Assembly: GCA_959605275.1 (NCBI GenBank) | Contig: CAUHFD010000004.1 | Coordinates: 1-37,176, forward strand | From: an uncultured Eubacteriales bacterium | GTDB lineage: Bacteria; Bacillota; Clostridia; Oscillospirales; Ruminococcaceae | Direction of reading: 5' to 3' | DNA: 37,176 nucleotides | Part shown: in pieces, positions 17,521 to 26,131 of the stretch | Layout of the letters: each line of letters begins with the position of its first letter | Numbering within the stretch: position 1 is the first letter of the stretch | Position numbers and translations under genes: made by a program | The notes under the pieces: model-generated | Databases searched by the model: none | Told to the model about the DNA's origin: nothing | Seen by the model: the letters and a program-made list of their open reading frames with translations, nothing else

Positions 17521-18396
17521 CTATTCTTTAATGCCTGACTGTGCCATTGTTTCCAAAACGGAATTCTGTGAAATAATAAAGATAACGATTGGCGGTATCA
17601 TCAAAATAAGCGCAACCGCAGAAGCCTCTCCCGCTCTTGCGATACCGGAGTTGGTAATCTGAGAAAGCACCGCCGGAAGCAACCGCAATTTCTCGTCATA
17701 AACATAGTTAACACTTGTTGTATTCCAAAACGTTTGAAATGTAAAGATAATCAAAGTGATCCAGCCCGGTTTCACGCTCGGCATTAAGACGGACCAGTAT
17801 ATCCGCCATTCGCCTGCCCCGTCGATCCGTGCCGCCTCCAAAATGGTATCCGGGAAAGAAACAATAAACTGCTGCATCAAAAAGACACCAAAAGAACTCG
17901 CCAATGCCGGAAGAAGCATAGACCAGTACGTATTGATCATTCCGAGCCATGCCAGAATGATATAAACAACCACTCCGGTGACTTCGGTACGGAACAGAAT
18001 CGCCCAAACAACGATCTTGCTGAAAGCATTTCTGCCCGGGAATTGATGCTTAGCCAGCGGAAAAGCCGCCAGCGAAGCAATAAAAATATAAGCCGCCGTT
18101 CCTATCCCCGTTACAAAAACGCTGTTAAGGACGTAACGCCCGAACGGTACCCATGAATCATTGACAATAGACAGTACCTTACCGAAATTATCAAAAGTCG
18201 GGTGCTGTACAAAAAAACGGGGAGGAAACAAGAATATTTCATTTACCGGCTTAAAAGCAGTAACGATCGCGTAAACAAGCGGCAACGCCATAATTGCCCC
18301 GATTCCTACGATAAACAAAAACATTAATAAGTTGCCCCAGATAGAACGCGTCAATTTTTTAGACCGAATATGTAACCGCTTTTTTACTTGAACCAT
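17521..18396 (-). CDS. Carbohydrate ABC transporter permease (MalG type)
   Basis: 291 residues with six predicted helices. The EAA loop is ILEAARIDGAGEWRIYW followed by VLMPSVKPG. The first external loop (FKPVNEIFLFPPRFFVQHP) is typical of MalG-type subunits. ATG 18396 follows AAAGGCAAGG. It pairs with the MalF-type gene at 18486 and, by position, with the large binding protein at 19430. Confidence 0.93.
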   Translation of the reverse strand: MVQVKKRLHIRSKKLTRSIWGNLLMFLFIVGIGAIMALPLVYAIVTAFKPVNEIFLFPPRFFVQHPTFDNFGKVLSIVNDSWVPFGRYVLNSVFVTGIGTAAYIFIASLAAFPLAKHQFPGRNAFSKIVVWAILFRTEVTGVVVYIILAWLGMINTYWSMLLPALASSFGVFLMQQFIVSFPDTILEAARIDGAGEWRIYWSVLMPSVKPGWITLIIFTFQTFWNTTSVNYVYDEKLRLLPAVLSQITNSGIARAGEASAVALILMIPPIVIFIISQNSVLETMAQSGIKE

Positions 18397-18439
18397 AACT
18401 AAACCTTGCCTTTCCGAATTGATCCCGGGAATGCAATAT

Positions 18440-18487
18440 AAAATGCAGATGCCCGTTTCCGTATTGGAATATTTTTCTCTGCATTTT
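18440..18487. repeat. Inverted repeat after the MalF-type permease stop
   Basis: AAAATGCAGA (18440-18449) and TCTGCATTTT (18478-18487) pair perfectly across a 28-nt loop that holds an AT-rich stretch. The right arm includes the permease stop codon. No U-run follows on the minus strand, so it is more likely a processing or stability hairpin than a terminator. Confidence 0.45.
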
Positions 18488-19433
18488 AGTCTCCGGACAC
18501 TTTTCTCAAAAGCTTATTCACTGCCATCCATGAAAGCAACATCATTCCAAACAAAAACACAGCCACCGTAGAAGCATATCCCATTTCATAGCGAATCGTA
18601 CCGAAGTCCTGCATATGCAGCAACAACGTATGCGTTGAATAATCAGTGCTTGGGAAGCCGGTTAGTGCACTGCATTGATAGCCGACTGCAAACGCGGAGG
18701 AAATGGTCATCACCGCGCCGAACAAAAGCTGCGGTCCCATCTGTGGTAATGTAACATGACGTAGTTCCTGCCAACGGTTCCGAATGCCGTCAATGGCCGC
18801 GGCTTCAAAATAGGTCTTATTCAGATTTTGAAGCCCTGCTACGAAGGAAAGGAATCCCTGTCCCATACTCAGCCAGATTACAACAAGAACGACCACCCCC
18901 AGATTGTATTCCGGATCGGTCAGCCATTTGATCGGCTCGCTGGTAAATCCCCAGTTCATCAAAAATCCGTTCAAGAAACCATATTGATCTCCCGAAAAGA
19001 TAAAGGTCCAAACAAAGTATACATTTCCTGCCAGAGACGGTGCATAAAAAATCAACGTCAGCAAAGAGCGAAGCCGCGGATTAAATTCATTGATGCACCA
19101 TGCAAATAAAAAGCTGAGAAGGTATCCAAGCGGCCCGGTCAAGAATGCAAAGATCAGCGTGTTTTTAATTGCGATAATAAACACTTCGTCATCTAAAACC
19201 ATCCTGGAATAATTTTCTAATCCCACAAAAACAGGGCTTTGTACCATATCAAAGCTTGTAAAGCTGAGTCCTATTGCCGCAATAACCGGTATGATCGTAA
19301 AAACCAGAAACAATATCGCAAAAGGCGCCAACATAAGATAGCTGGTATGGCTTTTGATAATCCGCTGACCTAATGTCGGCATTCCCGGTTCTGCCGCTTT
19401 CTTTCCTTGTTTCAAGGTGCATTCCCCTTTCAT
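18486..19433 (-). CDS. Carbohydrate ABC transporter permease (MalF type)
   Basis: Up to 315 residues with six predicted helices from SYLMLAPFAILFLVFTIIPV. The EAA loop reads YFEAAAIDGIRNRWQEL. ATG 19433 overlaps the stop of the large binding-protein gene as ATGA. A TTG six codons later (19415) has AAAGGGGA seven bases upstream and is a credible alternative start. Pairs with the MalG-type gene at 17521. Confidence 0.92.
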   Translation of the reverse strand: MKGECTLKQGKKAAEPGMPTLGQRIIKSHTSYLMLAPFAILFLVFTIIPVIAAIGLSFTSFDMVQSPVFVGLENYSRMVLDDEVFIIAIKNTLIFAFLTGPLGYLLSFLFAWCINEFNPRLRSLLTLIFYAPSLAGNVYFVWTFIFSGDQYGFLNGFLMNWGFTSEPIKWLTDPEYNLGVVVLVVIWLSMGQGFLSFVAGLQNLNKTYFEAAAIDGIRNRWQELRHVTLPQMGPQLLFGAVMTISSAFAVGYQCSALTGFPSTDYSTHTLLLHMQDFGTIRYEMGYASTVAVFLFGMMLLSWMAVNKLLRKVSGD

Positions 19434-22309
19434 GATACAATTCCCAATTCCTTGTTTTTGCGCAAAATTTCTTTATCAATAATTTTTGCATATTTATTCA
19501 GCGTTTCCCGCTCGTTTGTGTTTTTATACACTACATTACGAAACACATTGGTCACATTGCGGGTCACATAATAGCTGCTGGGAATCGACGGAATATCCCA
19601 AACCTGCTCCCACTGAGCAGCAATGGTTTTGTATTCACTCGGCTTCCATGCAAGATTTCTTAATGTTTCCACATTGGCTGAATTATACCGGGCAGCCGGT
19701 CCCATGGTTGCTTCCAACTCTCTGGAGTAGCGTGTCTGTATTTCTTCGGTACTCCACCAATCCAGGAACTGAAAAGCCGCTTCTTTGTTTTCCGCTGATT
19801 CCATCAATACAGAAGCTGTCCCCGTAGCGCTTTCCGTTCGTTTAATGCTTCCGTCTTCCTGACGGATTCCCGGAATCGGATGAATGGACCAAAGTCCTTT
19901 GATTTCCGGAGCAGCTACTGCGAACTGATTATATTGCGTATAATCAGCGATGACCAACGGCATAATACCGCTGCGGAAATAGCTGAATACATCATATACC
20001 AGTGTAAGATCATACTCGGTGTAAAAACCCGTCCACATTTTAAATGCGTCCAGCACTTCTGGAGAATCAAAAGCGGTAGCAGTCAAATCTTCATTATAGA
20101 AACTGCCGCCCTTTTGCATAATTAAAGTTTCAAACATAACCCGGGCATCGCCCACTGTTCCGGTTTGAGAATCAATTCCCGCGCCAACCTGCATATTACT
20201 GCGCTGAATAATCGGCAGTATTTTATAGAAATCATCCCATGTTTCCGGTACTTCAATCCCCAGTTCCGCAAAGATATCATCCCGGCAGAACATTAGATTG
20301 AAGCCTTGGGAATTCGGCACCCCATAGTTACCGCCCTGAAATTGATAGGGGATAAGTGCAGAGGGATAAAAACGCTTGCTTACCTCTTCAAAGCCCGCAA
20401 ACTCATCCAGTTTACAGATTGCTCCCCGCGCCGCAAGATTGACCGGCAAAGTTTTTTCCACAAACATTGCAATATCCGGTCCCTTTCCGGCTAAAGTCGC
20501 TTGCAGCAAAGTAGCGCTGTCCGCTACGATACTAAGATTCACATCAATATCGGTTTTTGGAACAAATTCATCATCGACGATCCGTCTGATGATATTAATT
20601 TGATCACGCCCTACCGTAGTTGCCCAAACAGTAATACTCTCTTTGGCATCGCTGATATCATAATCCGAAAAGAATGAATAATATACCGACTTGCACTCAT
20701 ACCATATCTGACTGAAAAAGCCTGCCTGCGCCTTTCCCATCTCGGCATCTTCCGGAAGCAGATAAACCGTATCAAATGTCAGATACTGATTGGTCATATC
20801 CAGCATCCATGTTCCGAGAGAGCTGATATTCGTCCGAAAATTGCTTAGCCCGGAAGGAATAGAGCGAGGCTTTTCAATAAACTGTTCTAATTGCCGAATG
20901 GTTTCCTCAATTGTAACCAATTCCGAACCGGAAGTGTCCATCAGCCCGTTCAGCCGTTCCAGCTCGGACTTCAATTGATCGCGCACCACGATCAGTCGCT
21001 CATTTAAATCAGGGATTTGGGTGGAAAAGTCATAATCACGGTACAAATCGGGAGATATCCCGGTTACCATCGTAATATGACGGCATATTGTGTTGAGTTC
21101 CGTAACCGCTTCCTGAACAATCTGCAAAGTATCCGCAAAACGTCCCGTTGTACACTCTAGCGTGATCTCATATTCCTTGCCGGCTTCCATATAAAATAGG
21201 TAAGGATCATCTCCGCCTACAACGTAATTGTACCATTTCGCACTATACGGAAATTCTAACGCATTTGCTTCTGCAAAAGGGACTTCCCCGTTTATGTAAA
21301 GTCTTCTGGTGTTAAACATCCCGCGGTTATCATCCTGCGATACACGAAAGCCCAAGCGATACAGTCCAGTTTCGGTCGGCGTAACGGTCCAGGTGATCCA
21401 CTCTCCGGGTTTTCCGTTGTAAATAATATTCAGCTTTTGCGCAGAGGGGTCAGACGGTTCCAGTGCCGCATTGGATCCATCACGATCCGGATAAATGGAA
21501 AGACTGGACTTTTTTTCCGCCAGCTCTGCCCGGTAAGATTGAAGGTCGCCCTTTACCTGAACATATCCTTTTGCATCGTAATCTTTTTTCACATCCTCAT
21601 ACGAGGGAAGTTCAAATTCTCCGTTAATGGTCAATTGTTCCAGAGCAATGCTTTCCTGATCTACTGCTATTGTGAGCTGATGCTCTCCTTTCGTGAGGTA
21701 AAGAGCAAAGGGATCCGGGTTGTATCCTGCATTATCAATAAAGGCCGCCCGCCGCCACTCTGGTTTTTCCACCTGTTTGGGGCGCAGGTCGTTGCCTGAT
21801 TTGTCTTGTTTAATTTCTGTTTCATTTCCATATACTTTGGAGAGAAAAACATTCTCCGCTTCCTTAAAAGGAGTTTTCCCGTCTATTTGAAAAGTAAGAT
21901 TAATATCCAGCACACCATCCGTTGCTACCGGGAAATAGTCTGCTTCAATCCGATAAAGTCCGTCTTGCGGTACAGAAAATCGGTAAGTGTAACTGCCGGT
22001 CTCTTCATCTAAAAGTAAGACATCGTTTTTTCCTTCATAGGATGATTTTACAGCAGAGGTACTCCCTGTTTCAAAACTATTTGCTTTTATTTGTACGGTA
22101 CTTCCGCCTTCCGGCTTTTCTTCAAATTGCTTTTGATATGCATAATAGGAGATTGCTTGATTATCACCGGAGGAAATAGCCGTTCCCTCTGCATTATTCT
22201 TTTCTCCGGCGGCGGTACAAACCGGTGCACTGACCGCCAGCAAAACAATGCTGCACAGCAAACTAAATGCGCTGAGAATCTTCTTTTTTGCTTCCGGTGT
22301 TGCTTTCAT
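19430..22309 (-). CDS. Giant extracellular solute-binding protein with two N-terminal lectin-like domains
   Basis: 959 residues, twice the usual length. An N-terminal signal sequence has no proper lipobox (APVC is a poor match), so it is secreted or held by an uncleaved helix. Two similar beta-sandwich modules follow (about 70-235 and 250-410), each with a sugar-binding-like phrase: YTYRFSVPQDGLYRIEADYF and EWITWTVTPTETGLYRLGFR, each then DGKTPF or NGEVPF. A helical, coiled-coil-like section (about 410-560) joins them to a family 1 solute-binding domain (about 565-950) with KGPDIAMFVEKTLPVNLAARG, YGVPNSQGFNLMFCRDD and MPLVIADYTQYNQFA. The ribosome site is AAAAAGGAATGGTGAT. The lectin modules suggest polymer capture before delivery to the permeases at 18486 and 17521. 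Confidence 0.88.
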   Translation of the reverse strand: MKATPEAKKKILSAFSLLCSIVLLAVSAPVCTAAGEKNNAEGTAISSGDNQAISYYAYQKQFEEKPEGGSTVQIKANSFETGSTSAVKSSYEGKNDVLLLDEETGSYTYRFSVPQDGLYRIEADYFPVATDGVLDINLTFQIDGKTPFKEAENVFLSKVYGNETEIKQDKSGNDLRPKQVEKPEWRRAAFIDNAGYNPDPFALYLTKGEHQLTIAVDQESIALEQLTINGEFELPSYEDVKKDYDAKGYVQVKGDLQSYRAELAEKKSSLSIYPDRDGSNAALEPSDPSAQKLNIIYNGKPGEWITWTVTPTETGLYRLGFRVSQDDNRGMFNTRRLYINGEVPFAEANALEFPYSAKWYNYVVGGDDPYLFYMEAGKEYEITLECTTGRFADTLQIVQEAVTELNTICRHITMVTGISPDLYRDYDFSTQIPDLNERLIVVRDQLKSELERLNGLMDTSGSELVTIEETIRQLEQFIEKPRSIPSGLSNFRTNISSLGTWMLDMTNQYLTFDTVYLLPEDAEMGKAQAGFFSQIWYECKSVYYSFFSDYDISDAKESITVWATTVGRDQINIIRRIVDDEFVPKTDIDVNLSIVADSATLLQATLAGKGPDIAMFVEKTLPVNLAARGAICKLDEFAGFEEVSKRFYPSALIPYQFQGGNYGVPNSQGFNLMFCRDDIFAELGIEVPETWDDFYKILPIIQRSNMQVGAGIDSQTGTVGDARVMFETLIMQKGGSFYNEDLTATAFDSPEVLDAFKMWTGFYTEYDLTLVYDVFSYFRSGIMPLVIADYTQYNQFAVAAPEIKGLWSIHPIPGIRQEDGSIKRTESATGTASVLMESAENKEAAFQFLDWWSTEEIQTRYSRELEATMGPAARYNSANVETLRNLAWKPSEYKTIAAQWEQVWDIPSIPSSYYVTRNVTNVFRNVVYKNTNERETLNKYAKIIDKEILRKNKELGIVS

Positions 22310-22443
22310 ATATAATCACCATTCCTTTTTGAATTTGTGCCAGTATTGCGCATAGGCAATATTTTACCCAAGTATAGCGGGCAAAAAAGGAACAAACTGA
22401 GCATGAAAATAATATCTTTCCGTGCTAATCTCCTCGCATTATC

Positions 22444-22486
22444 GGGCAGTTCCAAAGGCTGATTCTTGAAACCTTCGGAACCGCCC
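22444..22486 (-). terminator. Hairpin after paralogue C
   Basis: GGGCAGTTCCAAAGG (22444-22458) and CCTTCGGAACCGCCC (22472-22486) pair with two mismatches on the plus strand. Both become G-U pairs in minus-strand RNA, which shows the structure is meant for the minus-strand transcript. There is no following U-run, so it may be an attenuator or stability hairpin in the 210-bp gap before the giant binding-protein gene. An ATTATAAT sequence (22491-22498) beside it could be an internal promoter -10, but I see no good -35. Confidence 0.5.
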
Positions 22487-22519
22487 TATCATTATAATGC
22501 TATCTGTTTTTCCACATCG

Positions 22520-24400
22520 TTACTGCTTAAACTCAAGATTTCTTTTGCTTCTTTTATAATACAGAAAATAAAACGCACAGCCGCCTCCGCCTAAAGAGAG
22601 AACCGCCAAAATGCTGCCGATGATCCAAGGTAATGCGCTACCTTTCGGTTTATCTGAGTCGGTTTTCATATCAGATGTATTGGAGATAACCTGTTCGCTT
22701 TCTGCCAATTCGCTCTCTGTTAATTCACTGCCGCTCGTTTCACTGCCGCTGACGTCTTCCCCATTGGCATCAGATGTCACCGCAGAGCCTCCGCTTGTTG
22801 TGGTATTGTTTTTTGATGTCAAACCGGCAGTGCCCTTTTTTGACGAAGTGTTTGCCTGACTTGACGGTGTCTCGTCGCCGCCTGCGTTGGGATTGTCCGG
22901 AGAATAACCGCTGGGCAGAATAACCTTTGTCAGTTCCGGATTTTCAGCTGCGTTTTTGCCGAGGAAAATCTCCCGAATGGTATCTTCCTGATTAAAGCCA
23001 TTCGGACAACCATCGCTCTGCCGGTTGGCACGATAATCCTTTTTCACCGTCAACGTGTAGGTGTTTTTGCTGTTATTGTAATTGATGTCAGTCTTTTCTT
23101 TCTCCGCATAATCAAACATAAAATCCGAACTAAAAGAACTTCCCGGCGTATATGTTATCTCCGGATAATATCCGACTCCGGGAGTGATTACCCTACGGCA
23201 GGAGGGCTGCAGGAAATACTGCTGCTTGCCGGAAGAATCCAAATTATTCTTTTTCAGGTAGGCGTCGCATTCTTTCAAAAACTGATTGCGGTACCATTCC
23301 GGCTGTGTCGCAAACCATGTTACATCGTCAAAACCCCAGTTGTAAAATGCATTTTTAGTAGCTACACCGGGTTTTCCGTTTCCGCCGTAATTGTCAAACT
23401 CCAGAATTGTAAAATTGTTCTCTATCGTAAACCCAAGTGGATGCTCTCCGCCGGCGCTTCGCCCGATCCAGGACAGCCAACATTTTTTATAATCACTGAT
23501 CTCACACATTAACGCGCCGTTTTCCGACTTTGTTTCATTCGGGACGATTCCTGCCCCCTGAATATCGAAAACAAGCCGATTTCGGACTTTAATCCCGTTA
23601 GAATCAATTGCAGTATGACAATCAAACAAAGCGATTCCGCGCCGTGCATGCGTCTTGGCATATTTTCTTGCCTTTGTTAACAATTCATCCCAATGAGTCG
23701 CATAAGAATTGCCTCTATAAAGCATCATTTTTTCTGCCTGCCCCATATGGAACGCCTCATAACCGGCATCGATATATCGGGTAATTTGATAATAAAAATA
23801 CATTTTAGTTTCAGTTTGGGTGATATCCGGCACGCCGGAAGCGTCATTTCCCCAACAGCCAATCCCATTATCCGTGCCATTTTTATCTTTTGTTCCTTTC
23901 GGAAAAACAATGTCGGTAAAACGGAAATTTCGTTTTTCCACCGGCAGACCAAAGGCCTCAAATACATATGACGGAATCGCAGTAGCATTTACGGTACCTT
24001 TATATGCAATCTCAAAAATACCCGCTTGCAAAATGATTTCGGAATCTGCTTTGTGGACCAAATCTGCTTTTTCTTTTGCTATTTTATAGTGCTTTTCGAT
24101 GTCAGCTGCGCTCAAATTTCCACCCCAGGAATAATAAGCCGCCCGACCGATATACTTTGCTCCGATACGGCGCAACATCCGAAGATCTTCTTCAAATATC
24201 GGATCTTCAGAAAGGTTTTCCACGCATAATCCCGCATGAGTAACAGCGCGGGAAGCATAATTGCGCAGCACCTCTTTAGACATGGAGCCATTGAAGGTAA
24301 AATTTGTTGCGGCAGAAGCCTGTGTAGCGGGTTTCATTGATAGCACCCCCGAAACAAACAGTGCCGTGCACAATACAACACTGCAGATTTTTTTCATCAT
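22520..24400 (-). CDS. Secreted, membrane-anchored protein of unrecognised family (paralogue C)
   Basis: 626 residues from ATG 24400. The frame extends to 24454, but the signal peptide MMKKICSVVLCTALFVSG and the ribosome site AGAAAGGA fix this start. The core (35-500) matches the genes at 4021 and 9633: FNGSMSKEVLRNYASRAVT (36-54), ADSEIILQAGIFE (118-130), AFHMGQAEK (216-224), HARRGIALFDCHT (251-263), GRSAGGEHPLGF (313-324), LEFDNYGG (333-340), QPEWYRNQF (366-374), YRANRQSDGCPNGFNQEDT (456-474). A Ser/Thr/Glu-rich linker (about 505-586, with SE-rich repeats) leads to one membrane helix (589-615) and the basic tail KRSKR. E334, D336 and E368 are invariant among the three copies and are catalytic candidates. 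Family unknown; probably an extracellular glycan-active enzyme. Confidence 0.87.
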   Translation of the reverse strand: MMKKICSVVLCTALFVSGVLSMKPATQASAATNFTFNGSMSKEVLRNYASRAVTHAGLCVENLSEDPIFEEDLRMLRRIGAKYIGRAAYYSWGGNLSAADIEKHYKIAKEKADLVHKADSEIILQAGIFEIAYKGTVNATAIPSYVFEAFGLPVEKRNFRFTDIVFPKGTKDKNGTDNGIGCWGNDASGVPDITQTETKMYFYYQITRYIDAGYEAFHMGQAEKMMLYRGNSYATHWDELLTKARKYAKTHARRGIALFDCHTAIDSNGIKVRNRLVFDIQGAGIVPNETKSENGALMCEISDYKKCWLSWIGRSAGGEHPLGFTIENNFTILEFDNYGGNGKPGVATKNAFYNWGFDDVTWFATQPEWYRNQFLKECDAYLKKNNLDSSGKQQYFLQPSCRRVITPGVGYYPEITYTPGSSFSSDFMFDYAEKEKTDINYNNSKNTYTLTVKKDYRANRQSDGCPNGFNQEDTIREIFLGKNAAENPELTKVILPSGYSPDNPNAGGDETPSSQANTSSKKGTAGLTSKNNTTTSGGSAVTSDANGEDVSGSETSGSELTESELAESEQVISNTSDMKTDSDKPKGSALPWIIGSILAVLSLGGGGCAFYFLYYKRSKRNLEFKQ

Positions 24401-24492
24401 AGTCGGAATCTTCCTTTCTTTTTTCCGGCGATTCCGAGCCGCCTGATCACACAATACAGACGGCCCGACCTATCATTACCTTCTTCAAAGCA

Positions 24493-25977
24493 TTATTGCT
24501 TTTTAAGAGCTTCCAACACTTGGGGTTCCCACTGTGCTACAACACCGGAATAAGAATCTCCGGAAAGGAAGGTGGGACCATAAATGTTATAATACTCCAC
24601 AGTGCCGGATAAACGTCTAAATTGCAGCGGAACACCTGATACAATAGATTTCGCATATTCATCTATTTTTTTCTGTGCTGCTGTATATTCACCGGTATCC
24701 TCTACCTCTATCAGACCAATATTCATACCGCGAACTGCACAAGCAAAAGCGACGCCACCTTGCGGGTTGGAAGCCTTTTTCGGAATATAAAAAGCATCCA
24801 CCGACACGCCGTGATAATAGGTAGAACTCTTGGTATAACGAGGAATCGGCACCGCTTTTAATGTGCCTTTTTTAAATTCATCCGGGAACTCCAATCCTGC
24901 AGCCTCTGCGGTAACATACATACCGACTTGACCGCTGACCACCATTTTACGAACCACTGTCGGCTCAGATTCCGAAGTTAACGCATATTTATTTCCGGTG
25001 GGTCCTAATTTACGGAGAAATTCAATTGCCGTTTTAATGTCATTTTGATTGAGGTTAGACTTCCAACTGCCGTTCGAATACTCGATTAAATCCTTGCCGG
25101 TAGTCGGAAGAAAAGTTTCCGCATAACGGAAATGGATACCATAATTACTCTTACTGTCATCGCTGGTATTAATCTTGGTCAATTTTTTCGCGTATTGTTC
25201 AAATACTTCCCATGTCCATTGATTGTTGTAGAGCAGTGTTTCAGGATCGGTCAGCCCCGCATTTTTCATGACAGTCGGATTATAAATGACACGACCATAT
25301 AAATCCATTGTTGTAATCATAGCATAATGTTTGCCGTTGAGCTTCAGACTGTTCATAGTGCTGCGCGCACTGCCCCAAAAAGCAGTATTGATATCAATAT
25401 AATTGTCAACCGGATCAACCAAATTTTTGTTCACCAAATCCGGCCAGCTTTCTTCCGGTTTTATATAAATAACATCGGGAGACTGATTGGAATTCGCCCA
25501 CACGGCAAGTTTTGATGCCTTCATTGCGGGAGTAGCCTGTTTGTAAGATACCGTAACGCCGGGATATGCTTTTTTGAAAGCCTCTTCCCACTTTTGCACC
25601 CATGCGCTCTTTGGATCCCAGTCAATACAAACGACGACCTTGTTCTTCGGGATCGTAATTTTCGGCATAGTCGCTTTTGCATCATCCTCATTTTTAGAAA
25701 CAGTAGGTGTTTCTGTTTTGCCGGTCGTTTTGCTTGAAGTCTTGCTACTTGTTTTATTCGAAGTTGTTGCCGAAACATCAGCCGTTGCTTCGGAACTGTC
25801 AGCCGTAATCAAGTCCGATAGTACTTCTTCTCCTTCATCAATAGAAGAAGTTTCCGCAGAGTCCGCGGAACCAGTCGCGGCAGAGGAGGATTTTCCGGCA
25901 TCTCCTTTGCATCCGGATATCATTCCTACAGACATCAAAGCTGCCAAAAGCAACGCAAGGGCTTTTCGGTTTTTCAT
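24493..25977 (-). CDS. Sugar ABC transporter substrate-binding lipoprotein
   Basis: 494 residues from ATG 25977 (the frame extends upstream, but AGAAAGGA precedes this ATG and the signal sequence starts here). The lipobox is MISGC, so the protein is lipid-anchored at the outer face. An unusually long Ser/Thr/Ala-rich spacer (about 100 residues with KTSSKTSSKTTGKT) precedes the family 1 solute-binding domain, which begins at NKVVVCIDWDPKSAWVQKW. Further typical phrases are SPDVIYIKPEESWPDLVNK and GQVGMYVTAEAAGLEFPDEF. The spacer would let the domain reach beyond the wall. It is the partner of one of the two permease pairs, perhaps the one at 11065 and 12187. Confidence 0.92.
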   Translation of the reverse strand: MKNRKALALLLAALMSVGMISGCKGDAGKSSSAATGSADSAETSSIDEGEEVLSDLITADSSEATADVSATTSNKTSSKTSSKTTGKTETPTVSKNEDDAKATMPKITIPKNKVVVCIDWDPKSAWVQKWEEAFKKAYPGVTVSYKQATPAMKASKLAVWANSNQSPDVIYIKPEESWPDLVNKNLVDPVDNYIDINTAFWGSARSTMNSLKLNGKHYAMITTMDLYGRVIYNPTVMKNAGLTDPETLLYNNQWTWEVFEQYAKKLTKINTSDDSKSNYGIHFRYAETFLPTTGKDLIEYSNGSWKSNLNQNDIKTAIEFLRKLGPTGNKYALTSESEPTVVRKMVVSGQVGMYVTAEAAGLEFPDEFKKGTLKAVPIPRYTKSSTYYHGVSVDAFYIPKKASNPQGGVAFACAVRGMNIGLIEVEDTGEYTAAQKKIDEYAKSIVSGVPLQFRRLSGTVEYYNIYGPTFLSGDSYSGVVAQWEPQVLEALKKQ

Positions 25978-26067
25978 AGATAAAATCATTCCTTTCTCAC
26001 TTTTTTCTCGCCTTAACCAGGGCATTCCTAATCCAATTTAAATGGTTTCTAAAATATTTATAGTATC

Positions 26068-26103
26068 GTTGCGGCTGCACAAAAATATTTGTGCAGCCGC
26101 AAC
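26068..26103 (-). terminator. Strong hairpin between surface-protein and lipoprotein genes
   Basis: GTTGCGGCTGCACAAA (26068-26083) and TTTGTGCAGCCGCAAC (26088-26103) form a perfect 16-bp stem around AATA. It lies 28 bp downstream of the surface-protein stop on the minus strand. The tail that follows (GATACTATAAATATTTT) has only a delayed U-run, so termination may be partial. It could set a higher level of the surface protein than of downstream genes. Confidence 0.65.
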
Positions 26104-26131
26104 GTCACGGACCGTTTGCCTTCCGTCTTAT

